This document shows, one piece after another, positions 9,438-17,888 of a stretch of DNA of 64,000 bases. How positions within the stretch are numbered: position 1 is the first letter of the stretch; each line of letters starts with the position of its first letter. Below the pieces are notes generated by a model that had not been told where the DNA came from, did not search any database, and saw only the letters and a program-made list of their open reading frames with translations. Made by a program: the position numbers and the translations under genes. The DNA comes from Cupriavidus taiwanensis (GTDB lineage: Bacteria > Pseudomonadota > Gammaproteobacteria > Burkholderiales > Burkholderiaceae). The stretch lies in NCBI RefSeq assembly GCF_900250115.1, contig NZ_LT984803.1, positions 1,116,001 through 1,180,000 of the forward strand, given 5' to 3'.

Positions 9438-11534
9438 ATGCTTCGCAAACTGTTCCGCAAATGGCGCGAGTCGCGCAATGCCAGCCTGCAGCTCGACGCC
9501 ATCCTGGCCGCGGCCGATCCGGACGCGCCGCTGGCCGAGCGCAACGGCTGGCTGATCGAACTGGCCTTCTGGATCCGCCGCGATGGCGGCCTCGGCGCCG
9601 ATGCCGACAGCCAGGAAGACGGCGCGCCGCGCCGCCATCCGGAGCACGTGCGCCTGCGCTACCTGCTGCAGGTGCTGGAGCGGCATCCGGACTGGGCCGC
9701 GCGCTTTGCCCAGACGGTGCGCAGCCTGCTGCGCGACAACGACCCCACCGGCCTGTTCTGCGATACCGGCGTGGCGCAGCATCCCGGCTTCGTCAGCGAG
9801 ATGGTGAGCCGGCTGCAGAGCCGCTTCCTGCCGCCGCCGCCGAACCGCAGCGACATGGCCGCGCTGTTTGCACTGGTATTTGTCGGCGACGACGACGCCG
9901 ACTGGGTCGAGGCCATCGACGCTGCGCTGATGGCGCGGCTGGCACGCGTGCTGGAGGCCGGACGCGCCGCTGGCGCGGCGGCGGGCCTGGCGCGCTATCG
10001 CGAGGCGCTCGGCCAGACCCTGGCCACCAGCATCGCGGTGCTGGTCAGCCAGGTGCGCGCCACCGGGCTGAGCCAGGCGATACGCTCGCGGCTGGCCGGG
10101 CGGGTCGAGGACACGCCGTTCTTCCGCCTGGACGACGCCATCCAGGCCCTGCGCGAGGACGGCCTGCGCCGCGACGACAACAGCTTCGGACACCGCCTGA
10201 ACTACTTCCGCGCGCTGCTCGATGGCTGCCACGCGGCCGCCCGCCATGTGTACGAGGACCTGGACGAGAACGGCGTGTCGGTCGAGGTGGTGTTCCAGAT
10301 CGAGCGCATGAAGGTGCAGCTGAGCCGCATCGAGCTGCTGCTGGCGGCATGGGTGGAGCCCGGGCGCCCCGGCATGCCGGCGCACCTGGTGGCCGAGCTG
10401 ATCCGCTCGACCCAGGCGCGGCGCAGCATTGCGCATCTGGCCGGCACCTCGTTCGCGCAACTGGCGCGCAAGGTGGTGGAGCGCTCGGCCGAGACCGGCG
10501 AGCACTACATCACGCGCGACCGCCGGGAATACGCGGAGCTGGTGCGGGCGGCGGCGGGCGGCGGCCTGGTCTCGGTGGCCACGGTGTACCTGAAGTTCCT
10601 GATCTACGGGCTGCACCTGGACAAGTTCAGCGAAGGCCTGCTGGCCTCGCTCAACTACGCCGGCAGCTTCCTCGCGATCCATTTCGCGCACTTCACGCTG
10701 GCGACCAAGCAGCCGGCCATGACCGGGCCCGCGCTGGCGCACCGGCTCGATCACGCGGGGCGGCCGGAAGGGCGCGAGATCTTCGTCGACGACACCGTCG
10801 CCATGATCCGCTCCAACGCGGCGGCCATTGCCGGCAACCTCGCGGTGGTGTTCCCGGTGGCGCTGGGCGTCCAGTGGCTGGCGCACAGGCTGCTGGGTAC
10901 CAACCTGATCACGCCGGCCAAGGCGATCGCCACCATCGAGTCGTTCTCGATCCTGGGCCCGACGCCGCTGTACGCTGCCTTTACCGGCGTGCTGCTGTGG
11001 CTGTCGAGCCTGTTCGCGGGCTGGGCCGACAACTGGTTCGCGCTGCACCGCGTGCACGACGTGATGGCCTACCACCGGCGCCTGCAGTACGTGCTCGGCG
11101 CGCACGGCGCCACCCGGGTGGCTGACTTCTGCAAACGCAATTTGTCGGGGATCGTCGCCAATGTGTCGCTGGGACTGCTGCTGGGACTGGGGCCCGAGAT
11201 CCTGAGCTTTTTCGGCCCGCATATGGAGGTGCGCCATGTGACGCTGTCGACCGGCTCGGTCGGCGCGGCGCTCGGGGTGCTGGGCTGGGACGCGCTGCGC
11301 CTGCCGGCGCTATGGCTGGCGGTGGCGGGCATCGCGCTGATGGGCATGCTGAACGTGGCGGTCAGCTTTGCGCTGGCATTCAATATGGCGCTGCGGTCAC
11401 GCAATCTGCGGCGTATCGATCGCGCCGCGCTGAGCGCGGCGGTGCGGCGGCGCATCCTGAAACAGCCGCTGTCGTTGCTGGTGCCGCCCCGCGCGGCACG
11501 CACGCAAGCGGCTGCGGGCGGGCGCCAGGCCTGA
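9438..11534 (+). CDS. Membrane protein of the 'site-specific recombinase Gcr' family
   Basis: The 698-residue protein matches, from its overall sequence character, the family databases call site-specific recombinase (Gcr-like). What I see does not look like a recombinase. The N-terminal two thirds is Arg/Glu-rich and helical. The C-terminal third holds about six hydrophobic segments (for example SVATVYLKFLIYGLHL, NLAVVFPVALGVQWLA, TPLYAAFTGVLLWLSSLFAG, ANVSLGLLLGLG, LPALWLAVAGIALMGMLNVA). I see no serine- or tyrosine-recombinase catalytic motif. It is most likely an inner-membrane protein of unknown function. The ATG at 9438 follows the phosphatase gene by 82 bp. Confidence 0.8.
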   Translation: MLRKLFRKWRESRNASLQLDAILAAADPDAPLAERNGWLIELAFWIRRDGGLGADADSQEDGAPRRHPEHVRLRYLLQVLERHPDWAARFAQTVRSLLRDNDPTGLFCDTGVAQHPGFVSEMVSRLQSRFLPPPPNRSDMAALFALVFVGDDDADWVEAIDAALMARLARVLEAGRAAGAAAGLARYREALGQTLATSIAVLVSQVRATGLSQAIRSRLAGRVEDTPFFRLDDAIQALREDGLRRDDNSFGHRLNYFRALLDGCHAAARHVYEDLDENGVSVEVVFQIERMKVQLSRIELLLAAWVEPGRPGMPAHLVAELIRSTQARRSIAHLAGTSFAQLARKVVERSAETGEHYITRDRREYAELVRAAAGGGLVSVATVYLKFLIYGLHLDKFSEGLLASLNYAGSFLAIHFAHFTLATKQPAMTGPALAHRLDHAGRPEGREIFVDDTVAMIRSNAAAIAGNLAVVFPVALGVQWLAHRLLGTNLITPAKAIATIESFSILGPTPLYAAFTGVLLWLSSLFAGWADNWFALHRVHDVMAYHRRLQYVLGAHGATRVADFCKRNLSGIVANVSLGLLLGLGPEILSFFGPHMEVRHVTLSTGSVGAALGVLGWDALRLPALWLAVAGIALMGMLNVAVSFALAFNMALRSRNLRRIDRAALSAAVRRRILKQPLSLLVPPRAARTQAAAGGRQA

Positions 11535-11560
11535 GGACGGGGTGGTGCGGTGCGCCAGGG

Positions 11561-11584
11561 GTAGTTGACTGAATTAGTCGGGTA
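11561..11584 (+). promoter_or_regulatory. IscR type-1 operator over the isc promoter
   Basis: The 24-bp site fits the E. coli type-1 consensus ATASYYGACTRWWWYAGTCRRSTA at every position but the first. Its arms are GTAGTTGACT and AGTCGGGTA around a short A/T core. The TTGACT -35 hexamer lies inside it, so [2Fe-2S]-IscR bound here should block RNA polymerase. Binding is inferred from the match. Confidence 0.85.
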
Positions 11585-11593
11585 CCTTTATAC
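11565..11593 (+). promoter_or_regulatory. isc operon promoter
   Basis: A TTGACT -35 (11565-11570), a 17-bp spacer and a TTATAC -10 (11588-11593) make this the best sigma-70 promoter in the window. The start would be near 11600, leaving a leader of about 53 nt that contains a 7-bp inverted repeat (11591-11613). Confidence 0.8.
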
Positions 11594-11613
11594 TTGACGG
11601 AAACGATCAAGTA
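11591..11613 (+). repeat. Inverted repeat in the isc leader
   Basis: TACTTGA and TCAAGTA are perfect 7-bp arms separated by 9 nt, beginning at the -10 box and running past the expected start site. It could be a second operator or a leader hairpin. Confidence 0.5.
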
Positions 11614-11652
11614 TTAGCTTCACCCCCACGCTTCACGCCAGAGCCCTGCACC

Positions 11653-12207
11653 ATGAGACTGACCACCAAAGGCCGCTTCGCGGTCACTGCGATGATCGAC
11701 CTGGCCATGCGCCAGGACCAGGGACCGGTCACGCTCGCCGGCATCAGCCAGCGGCAGAAAATCTCGCTGTCGTACCTGGAGCAGCTGTTCGGCAAGCTGC
11801 GCCGGCATGAGATCGTCGAAAGCGTGCGCGGCCCGGGCGGCGGCTACAGCCTGGCGCGCAAGGCCGAGGACGTCACCGTGGCGGACATCATCATCGCCGT
11901 GGACGAGCCCCTGGATGCCACCCAGTGCGGCGGCAAGGGCAATTGTAACGGAGATGACGGCTCGGGGCGTTGCATGACCCACGAACTGTGGGCCACGCTG
12001 AACCAGAAGATGGTCGAGTACCTCGACTCGGTTTCCCTCAAGAACCTGGTGGACCAGCAGCGCGAGCGCCAGCCCGCCGTGCTGCACGACATGCGCGAAG
12101 ACGCCGCGCAGCCGGTCGCCGCCGCCGCGCGCGGCAAGGCCGACAAGCAGGAAAAACCGGTCCGGGCCAGAATGGTGAATTCAGTTTTCAGCCTGGCGCA
12201 GTCCTGA
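11653..12207 (+). CDS. iscR: Fe-S cluster regulator IscR
   Basis: This 184-residue Rrf2-family regulator senses Fe-S status and represses the isc operon when it holds a [2Fe-2S] cluster. A winged-helix domain occupies about 1-65 ([18 protein letters not shown], the wing [11 protein letters not shown]). Ligands are Cys92, Cys98, Cys107 and His110; the last Cys spacing is three residues longer than in E. coli (92/98/104/107). The C-terminal tail after residue 140 is Ala/Lys-rich and poorly structured. It is the first gene of the isc operon, behind a type-1 IscR site, so autorepression is expected. Confidence 0.97.
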   Translation: MRLTTKGRFAVTAMIDLAMRQDQGPVTLAGISQRQKISLSYLEQLFGKLRRHEIVESVRGPGGGYSLARKAEDVTVADIIIAVDEPLDATQCGGKGNCNGDDGSGRCMTHELWATLNQKMVEYLDSVSLKNLVDQQRERQPAVLHDMREDAAQPVAAAARGKADKQEKPVRARMVNSVFSLAQS

Positions 12208-12265
12208 GCGCGCCGGCAAGACAGCAACACAGCGATCAGCGGTCCCTTACAAGGCAGTCATAACG

Positions 12266-13483
12266 ATGAGCACCCCACATTTCCCCATCTACATGGATTA
12301 CTCGGCGACCACGCCGGTGGACCCGCGCGTGGCGGACAAGATGATTCCGTACCTGCGCGAGCAGTTCGGCAATCCCGCCTCGCGCAGCCATGCGTACGGC
12401 TGGGAAGCGGAGCGCGCGGTGGAAGAGGCGCGCGAGCAGGTGGCCGCACTGGTCGGCGCCGACCCGCGTGAAATCGTGTGGACCTCGGGGGCGACCGAAT
12501 CGGACAACCTTGCGATCAAGGGCGCCGCGAATTTCTATTCGGGCAAGGGCAAGCACATCATCACCGTGAAGACCGAGCACAAGGCCGTGCTCGACACCAC
12601 GCGCGAGCTGGAGCGCCAGGGCTTTGAAGTGACCTACCTGGACGTGAAGGACGACGGCCTGCTCGACATGGACGTGTTCAGGCAGGCGCTGCGCCCGGAC
12701 ACCATCCTGGTGTCGGTGATGCTGGTCAACAACGAGATCGGCGTGATCCAGGACGTCGAGCAGATCGGCGAGATCTGCCGGGAGAAGGGCATCATCTTCC
12801 ACTGCGACGCCGCGCAGGCGACCGGCAAGGTGGTGATCGACCTGAACAAGCTGAAGTGCGACCTGATGTCGTTCTCGGCCCACAAGACTTACGGCCCGAA
12901 GGGCATCGGCGCGCTGTACGTGCGCCGCAAGCCGCGCGTGCGCATCGAGGCGCAGATGCACGGCGGCGGCCATGAGCGCGGCATGCGCTCGGGCACGCTG
13001 GCTCCGCACCAGATCGTCGGCATGGGCGAAGCCTTCCGCATCGCCCGCGAAGAGATGGCCACGGAAAACGAACGCATCCGCATGCTGCGCGACCGCCTGT
13101 GGAACGGCCTGTCGGACATGGAAGAGGTCTACCTGAACGGTGACCTGGAACACCGCGTGCCGCACAACCTGAACGTCAGCTTCAACTTCGTCGAAGGCGA
13201 GTCGCTGATCATGGCGATCAAGGACGTGGCGGTGTCGTCGGGCTCGGCCTGCACCTCGGCCTCGCTGGAGCCGTCGTACGTGCTGCGCGCACTGGGCCGC
13301 AACGACGAACTGGCGCACAGCTCGATCCGCTTCACGGTCGGCCGCTTCACCACCGAGCAGGAGATCGACTACACCGTCGAGCTGCTCAAGAGCAAGATCG
13401 GCAAGCTGCGCGACCTGTCGCCGCTGTGGGAAATGTTCAAGGACGGCGTCGACCTGAATTCGATCCAGTGGGCCGCGCACTGA
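12266..13483 (+). CDS. iscS: Cysteine desulfurase IscS
   Basis: This 405-residue PLP enzyme takes sulfur from cysteine and passes it as persulfide to IscU, tRNA-modifying enzymes and others. The PLP lysine is K207 ([17 protein letters not shown]); the active-site loop holds Cys329 ([15 protein letters not shown]). [14 protein letters not shown] at the N-terminus and the length are diagnostic of IscS rather than SufS or NifS. It lies 58 bp after iscR and 75 bp before iscU. Confidence 0.98.
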   Translation: MSTPHFPIYMDYSATTPVDPRVADKMIPYLREQFGNPASRSHAYGWEAERAVEEAREQVAALVGADPREIVWTSGATESDNLAIKGAANFYSGKGKHIITVKTEHKAVLDTTRELERQGFEVTYLDVKDDGLLDMDVFRQALRPDTILVSVMLVNNEIGVIQDVEQIGEICREKGIIFHCDAAQATGKVVIDLNKLKCDLMSFSAHKTYGPKGIGALYVRRKPRVRIEAQMHGGGHERGMRSGTLAPHQIVGMGEAFRIAREEMATENERIRMLRDRLWNGLSDMEEVYLNGDLEHRVPHNLNVSFNFVEGESLIMAIKDVAVSSGSACTSASLEPSYVLRALGRNDELAHSSIRFTVGRFTTEQEIDYTVELLKSKIGKLRDLSPLWEMFKDGVDLNSIQWAAH

Positions 13484-13558
13484 GCGCATTGGGTACCCGC
13501 AGGATCCCGCGAAAATAACAGCAAGACCCCCGTAAAAGATACGCAAGAGGTAAGCCAA

Positions 13559-13957
13559 ATGTCATACAGCACGAAGGTTCTCGATCACTATGAAAACCCC
13601 CGCAACGTCGGTTCGTTCGACAAGAACGACGATGCGGTCGGCACCGGCATGGTCGGCGCCCCGGCTTGCGGCGACGTGATGAAGCTGCAGATCAAGGTCA
13701 ACGAGGCGGGCGTGATCGAAGACGCCAAGTTCAAGACCTACGGCTGCGGCTCGGCCATCGCTTCGTCGTCGCTGGTGACCGAGTGGGTCAAGGGCAAGAC
13801 CGTGGACCAGGCGCTGGAGATCAAGAACACCCAGATCGCCGAGGAACTGGCGCTGCCGCCGGTGAAGATCCACTGCTCGATCCTGGCCGAAGACGCGATC
13901 AAGGCCGCCGTCGAAGACTACAAGAAGAAGCACGGCGCCGAGCAGAAGGCCGCCTGA
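13559..13957 (+). CDS. iscU: Fe-S cluster scaffold IscU
   Basis: This is the 132-residue scaffold on which [2Fe-2S] clusters are built. Conserved ligands are at Cys37 (with Asp39, PACGDVM), Cys63 ([11 protein letters not shown]), His105 and Cys106 ([11 protein letters not shown]). The HscA recognition motif LPPVK is at 99-103. A good Shine-Dalgarno sequence (AAGAGGTAA) precedes the ATG. All cluster-binding residues are present. Confidence 0.98.
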   Translation: MSYSTKVLDHYENPRNVGSFDKNDDAVGTGMVGAPACGDVMKLQIKVNEAGVIEDAKFKTYGCGSAIASSSLVTEWVKGKTVDQALEIKNTQIAEELALPPVKIHCSILAEDAIKAAVEDYKKKHGAEQKAA

Positions 13958-13997
13958 TCTGTCGCACCGACCACGGCACCGACGAAGGAACGCAACG

Positions 13998-14318
13998 ATG
14001 ATCACCATGACCGAGAAGGCCGCCACCCATGTGGCGCGCTACCTGGAACGCCGCGGCAAGGGCGTGGGCCTGCGCCTGGGCGTGAAGACCACCGGCTGCT
14101 CGGGCCTGGCCTACAAGCTGGAATACGTCGACGAACTGCTGCCGGAAGACCAGGTGTTCGAATCGCACGGCATCAAGGTCATCGTCGACGCCAAGAGCCT
14201 GCCGTATATCGACGGCACCGAACTCGACTACGCGCGCGAAGGGTTGAACGAAGGCTTTCGCTTCAACAACCCCAACGTCAAGGACGAGTGCGGCTGCGGC
14301 GAGTCGTTCACGGTCTGA
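13998..14318 (+). CDS. iscA: A-type Fe-S carrier IscA
   Basis: This 106-residue A-type carrier accepts clusters or iron from IscU and delivers them to target proteins, especially [4Fe-4S] enzymes. The three ligand cysteines are Cys34 (TTGCSGLAY) and Cys98/Cys100 (DECGCGESF). The ATG at 13998 follows GAAGGAAC; an internal ATG two codons later is less likely. Confidence 0.97.
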   Translation: MITMTEKAATHVARYLERRGKGVGLRLGVKTTGCSGLAYKLEYVDELLPEDQVFESHGIKVIVDAKSLPYIDGTELDYAREGLNEGFRFNNPNVKDECGCGESFTV

Positions 14319-14342
14319 CGCGCGCTCACGCAGGCAGGGCCG

Positions 14343-14567
14343 GTGGAGCGCAGCATCGTCGGCTTCCGCCGGGACGAGGAAGGCCACTGGGTGGCCGAGC
14401 TCGACTGCGGCCATGGCCAGCATGTGCGGCACGATCCGCCGTGGCAGTCGCGGCCGTGGACGCAAACCGAGGCGGGCCGCGCCGCCATGATCGGCACGCG
14501 GGTCAATTGCCTGAAGTGCGACCGCAACGAGCCGCCGGCCGAGTGGGCCAGCCAGCCCGCGCGGTAG
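14343..14567 (+). CDS. DUF3565 family protein
   Basis: The 74-residue protein matches the DUF3565 pattern: an [20 protein letters not shown] core, HVRHDPPW, and [11 protein letters not shown] at the end. Cys22, His24, Cys56 and Cys59 could bind a metal. The start is GTG at 14343. It is inserted between iscA and hscB, 24 bp behind iscA, and is followed by a terminator-like hairpin. The function is unknown; the position suggests a link to Fe-S metabolism, which is inference only. Confidence 0.85.
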   Translation: MERSIVGFRRDEEGHWVAELDCGHGQHVRHDPPWQSRPWTQTEAGRAAMIGTRVNCLKCDRNEPPAEWASQPAR

Positions 14568-14584
14568 CACTGGCAGCACGGACG

Positions 14585-14609
14585 AAGGGCGGCGCGGCCG
14601 CTCTTTTTT
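14585..14609 (+). terminator. Terminator-like hairpin inside the isc operon
   Basis: A stem of about 9 bp (AAGGGCGGC / GCCGCTCTT, one G-T pair, 3-nt loop) runs into a T stretch (14604-14609). It ends 4 nt before the hscB Shine-Dalgarno sequence. It would separate an iscRSUA-DUF3565 mRNA from the chaperone genes, fully or partly. Confidence 0.6.
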
Positions 14610-14622
14610 CTTGGGGAAGCAG

Positions 14623-15141
14623 TTGAAAGACGATTTTTTTGCGCTGTTCGGCCTGCCGGTGCAGTACGGCGTCGACGAGGTCGCGCTGGACGCGGCGTAC
14701 CGGACCGTACAGTCGCAGGCGCACCCGGACCGCTTTGCCAAGGCCGGCGATGCCGAGCGCCGCGTGGCGATGCAGTGGGCCGCGCATGCCAACGAAGCCT
14801 ACCGCACGCTGCGCCAGCCGCTGCGGCGCGCGACCTACCTGCTCAAGCTGCGCGGCGTCGACGTGCAGGCGGAGAACAACACCGCCATGTCGCCCGCGTT
14901 CCTGATGCAGCAGATGGAATGGCGCGAGGCGCTGCAGGACGCGGTGCAAGCGCGCGACGTGGACCGCCTTGACGCGCTGCTGCGCGAGCTGCGCCAGGAA
15001 AAGCGCGAGCGCCACGCGGCGCTGGGCGCGCTGCTCGATGCCGGCGACAACGACGCAGCCGGCGGCGCGGTGCGGCAACTGATGTTTATCGAGAAGATCG
15101 AGCACGATACCAGCGAGGCCATCGACCGGCTGGAAGACTGA
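14623..15141 (+). CDS. hscB: Co-chaperone HscB (Hsc20)
   Basis: This 172-residue J-domain protein brings IscU to HscA and stimulates its ATPase. The J domain occupies about 1-75 with the HPD motif in [11 protein letters not shown]; the C-terminal helical domain (about 85-172) is the IscU-binding part. The start is TTG at 14623, preceded by GGGGAAG at 14613; a TTG at 14611 is in frame but inside the ribosome binding site. A terminator-like hairpin lies directly upstream. Confidence 0.95.
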   Translation: MKDDFFALFGLPVQYGVDEVALDAAYRTVQSQAHPDRFAKAGDAERRVAMQWAAHANEAYRTLRQPLRRATYLLKLRGVDVQAENNTAMSPAFLMQQMEWREALQDAVQARDVDRLDALLRELRQEKRERHAALGALLDAGDNDAAGGAVRQLMFIEKIEHDTSEAIDRLED

Positions 15142-15249
15142 CCGGCAAGATCGCCGGGGCCATGACACAATGGCGCCCGGCCTGAAAACCGCACGCATGC
15201 CGCCCCGCATGGCGGTTTCCCCTGCCGTACAAGACAGCGAAGAATTACC

Positions 15250-17115
15250 ATGGCACTGCTCCAGATTTCCGAACCCGGCATGTCGCCGGCGCCCCACCAA
15301 CGCCGCCTCGCCGTCGGCATCGACCTCGGCACCACCAACTCGCTGGTGGCCGCGGTACGCAGCAGCATTCCCGAAGTGCTGGCCGACGAGCGCGGCCGCG
15401 CGCTGCTCCCCTCGGTGGTGCGCTACCTGCCGGACCGTACCGCGCATATCGGCTACCGGGCCCAGGAAGAAGCGGTGCGCGACCCCAAGAACACCATCGT
15501 CTCGGTCAAGCGCTTCATGGGCCGCGGCCTGCGCGACGTCGCCAATATCGAGCACAGCCCGTATGACTTCGTCGATGCGCCCGGCATGGTGCAGATCAAG
15601 ACCGCGGCCGGCGTGAAGAGCCCGGTGGAGATCTCGGCCGAGATCCTGGCCACGCTGCGCCAGCGCGCCGAAGACAGCCTCGGCGACGACCTGGTCGGTG
15701 CCGTGATCACGGTGCCGGCGTATTTCGACGAGGCCCAGCGCCAGGCCACCAAGGACGCGGCGCGCCTGGCCGGCCTGGAAGTGCTGCGCCTGCTCAACGA
15801 GCCCACCGCCGCGGCCATTGCCTACGGCCTCGACAACGCCGCCGAAGGCATCTACGCGGTGTACGACCTGGGCGGCGGCACCTTCGATATCTCGGTGCTC
15901 AAGCTGACCCAGGGCGTGTTCGAAGTGCTGGCCACCGGCGGCGATTCGGCGCTGGGCGGCGATGACTTCGACCAGCGCCTGCTGTGCTGGATCGTCGAGC
16001 AGGCCAGCCTGCAGCCGCTGTCGGCGCAGGACATGCGCCTGCTGATGGTGCGTGCGCGCGCCGCCAAGGAAGCGCTGTCGGAAGCGGACAGCACGGTGAT
16101 CGACGCGGTGCTGGAGTCCGGCGAGATCGTGCACCTGACGCTGACCGGCGAGACCTTCGAGGAGATCACCGCCCACCTGGTGCAGAAGACCCTGGCGCCG
16201 GTGCGCAAGGCGCTGCGCGATGCCGGCGTGACGCCCGCGGACGTCAAGGGCGTGGTGCTGGTCGGCGGCGCCACGCGCATGCCGTCGATCCGCAAGGCGG
16301 TGGGCGATTTCTTCGGCCAGAACCCGCTCACCAACCTCGATCCGGACCGCGTGGTGGCGCTGGGCGCGGCGATGCAGGCCAACCTGCTGGCCGGCAACCA
16401 TGCCCCGGGCGAAGACTGGCTGCTGCTCGACGTGATCCCGCTGTCGCTGGGCGTCGAAACCATGGGCGGCCTGGTCGAGAAGATCATCCCGCGCAACAGC
16501 ACCATTCCGGTGGCGCGCGCGCAGGAATTCACCACCTTCAAGGACGGCCAGACCGCGATGGCGATCCACGTGCTGCAGGGCGAGCGCGAACTGGCCAGCG
16601 ACTGCCGCTCGCTGGCGCGCTTCGAGCTGCGCGGCATCCCGCCGATGGTGGCGGGCGCGGCGCGGATCCGCGTGACCTACCAGGTGGATGCCGACGGGCT
16701 GCTGTCGGTGACGGCGCGCGAAACGCATTCGGGCGTGGAAGCCTCGGTGGCGGTCAAGCCGTCGTACGGGCTGGCCGACGACGATATCGCCCGCATGCTG
16801 CAGGACAGCTTCCGCGAAGCGGAGCACGACATGAAGAGCCGCGCCCTGGCCGAAGAGCGCGTGGAAGCGGACCGCCTGGTCGAGGCCACGCAGCGCGCGC
16901 TGGAAACCGACGGCGACCTGCTGTCCGCCGACGAGCGCGCGGCGGTGGAAGCGCTGATGGCAACGGTGCGCGAAATCGCCGCCGGCGAAGACCATCTCGC
17001 CATCCGCGCCGCGGTGGAGCAGCTCTCTCACGGCACCGACGAATTTGCGGCGCGCCGCATGGACCGCTCGATCAAAAGCGCACTGGCGGGGCGCAAGGTG
17101 CAGGAGCTGGGCTGA
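15250..17115 (+). CDS. hscA: Fe-S assembly chaperone HscA (Hsp70)
   Basis: This 621-residue specialised Hsp70 releases clusters from IscU. Nucleotide-binding-domain signatures are [12 protein letters not shown] (about 22-33), [14 protein letters not shown] and [17 protein letters not shown]. The substrate-binding domain begins near residue 390 ([17 protein letters not shown]), and a helical lid runs to the C-terminus. The length fits HscA (616 aa in E. coli), not DnaK. The 108-bp gap after hscB contains an imperfect hairpin (15186-15218, AAACCGC/GCGGTTT) without a T run. Confidence 0.97.
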   Translation: MALLQISEPGMSPAPHQRRLAVGIDLGTTNSLVAAVRSSIPEVLADERGRALLPSVVRYLPDRTAHIGYRAQEEAVRDPKNTIVSVKRFMGRGLRDVANIEHSPYDFVDAPGMVQIKTAAGVKSPVEISAEILATLRQRAEDSLGDDLVGAVITVPAYFDEAQRQATKDAARLAGLEVLRLLNEPTAAAIAYGLDNAAEGIYAVYDLGGGTFDISVLKLTQGVFEVLATGGDSALGGDDFDQRLLCWIVEQASLQPLSAQDMRLLMVRARAAKEALSEADSTVIDAVLESGEIVHLTLTGETFEEITAHLVQKTLAPVRKALRDAGVTPADVKGVVLVGGATRMPSIRKAVGDFFGQNPLTNLDPDRVVALGAAMQANLLAGNHAPGEDWLLLDVIPLSLGVETMGGLVEKIIPRNSTIPVARAQEFTTFKDGQTAMAIHVLQGERELASDCRSLARFELRGIPPMVAGAARIRVTYQVDADGLLSVTARETHSGVEASVAVKPSYGLADDDIARMLQDSFREAEHDMKSRALAEERVEADRLVEATQRALETDGDLLSADERAAVEALMATVREIAAGEDHLAIRAAVEQLSHGTDEFAARRMDRSIKSALAGRKVQELG

Positions 17116-17155
17116 TCACCACATCCGCACCGCACTACAGAACCCAGGAAACGAC

Positions 17156-17494
17156 ATGCCACAGATCATTGTTTTGCCCCACGTCGAATACTGCCCGGAA
17201 GGGAAGGTGATCGAGACCGAGAAGGGCGTCAGCGTGCTCGACTCGCTGCTCGCCAACGGCATCGATCTCGAGCACGCGTGCGAGAAGTCCTGCGCCTGCA
17301 CCACCTGTCACGTGATCGTGCGCGAGGGCTTCGACTCGCTCAACGAGGCCGAGGAGAAGGAAGAGGATCTGCTCGACAAGGCCTGGGGCCTGGAGCCGAA
17401 TTCGCGCCTGTCGTGCCAGGCCATCGTCGACGAGGACGACCTGACCGTCGAGATTCCCAAGTACACCATCAACCACGCCAAGGAAGGCCACTGA
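17156..17494 (+). CDS. fdx: ISC-system [2Fe-2S] ferredoxin
   Basis: This 112-residue adrenodoxin-type ferredoxin supplies electrons for cluster assembly on IscU. The cluster motif is C-X5-C-X2-C (CEKSCACTTC, Cys42/48/51) with the fourth ligand in RLSCQAI near residue 87. The C-terminal HAKEGH is typical of Isc ferredoxins. It sits 40 bp after hscA and 34 bp before iscX. Confidence 0.97.
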   Translation: MPQIIVLPHVEYCPEGKVIETEKGVSVLDSLLANGIDLEHACEKSCACTTCHVIVREGFDSLNEAEEKEEDLLDKAWGLEPNSRLSCQAIVDEDDLTVEIPKYTINHAKEGH

Positions 17495-17528
17495 GCGGCC
17501 GGCACAGACCTCAGCGGAGAACAAGCCC

Positions 17529-17723
17529 ATGAAGTGGACCGATACCTACGCCATCGCCGAAGCGCTGTACGACAAGTTCCCGGATGTCGATCCGGCCGGG
17601 GTGCGCTTTACCGACCTGCGCCGCTGGGTGCTGGAGCTCGACGGCTTTGCCGACGATCCCGCGCGCTCGGGCGAAAAGATCCTGGAGGCGATCCAGCAAG
17701 CGTGGATCGAGGAAGCGGAATAA
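17529..17723 (+). CDS. iscX: IscX (YfhJ) Fe-S assembly modulator
   Basis: This is a 64-residue acidic helical protein that binds IscS and ferrous iron and tunes the rate of cluster assembly. MKWTDTYAIAEALYDKFPDVDP and the acidic DLRRWVLELDGFADDP patch are diagnostic. It is the last gene of the isc operon; its stop codon is followed at once by an 18-bp palindrome and a strong terminator. Confidence 0.96.
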   Translation: MKWTDTYAIAEALYDKFPDVDPAGVRFTDLRRWVLELDGFADDPARSGEKILEAIQQAWIEEAE

Positions 17724-17741
17724 ATTCCTGACGTCAGGAAT
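17724..17741. repeat. 18-bp perfect palindrome after iscX
   Basis: ATTCCTGACGTCAGGAAT is a perfect dyad beginning right after the iscX stop codon and ending right before the terminator stem. It could extend the terminator structure, be an RNA processing site, or be a protein-binding site. Confidence 0.6.
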
Positions 17742-17776
17742 AAGCAAAAGGCCGGCTTGATGCCGGCCTTTTGCTT
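17742..17776 (+). terminator. isc operon terminator (bidirectional)
   Basis: A 15-bp perfect stem (AAGCAAAAGGCCGGC and its complement) has a 5-nt loop. Its arms carry A4/T4 runs, so it can stop transcription from both directions, including lysS transcripts coming from the other side. Confidence 0.85.
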
Positions 17777-17813
17777 TGGTGCGTGGCGACGCGATCTGCT
17801 CGACCGCTTGGTT

Positions 17814-17845
17814 GCTCCCTCTCCCGCACGCGGGAGAGGGGGAGC
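17814..17845. repeat. Hairpin resembling a dispersed GC-rich repeat
   Basis: A long inverted repeat around CTCCCG-CACG-CGGGAG, extended by imperfect GCTCCCT/AGGGGGAGC arms, lies between iscX and lysS (convergent). Elements of this look are common between convergent genes in Burkholderiales. Only one copy is in this window, so dispersal cannot be shown here. Confidence 0.5.
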
Positions 17846-17888
17846 ACACCGCCGGTACCACAAGGCGCTAGGGTAGCAACAGCTCCGA

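Noticed and set aside
8688..11237. Open frame of 849 codons on the minus strand
   Set aside because: Antisense to the Gcr-family gene; Gln/Arg/His-rich, with no family resemblance.
14503..17031. Open frame of 842 codons on the minus strand
   Set aside because: Antisense to hscB and hscA; composition is that of a reverse shadow.
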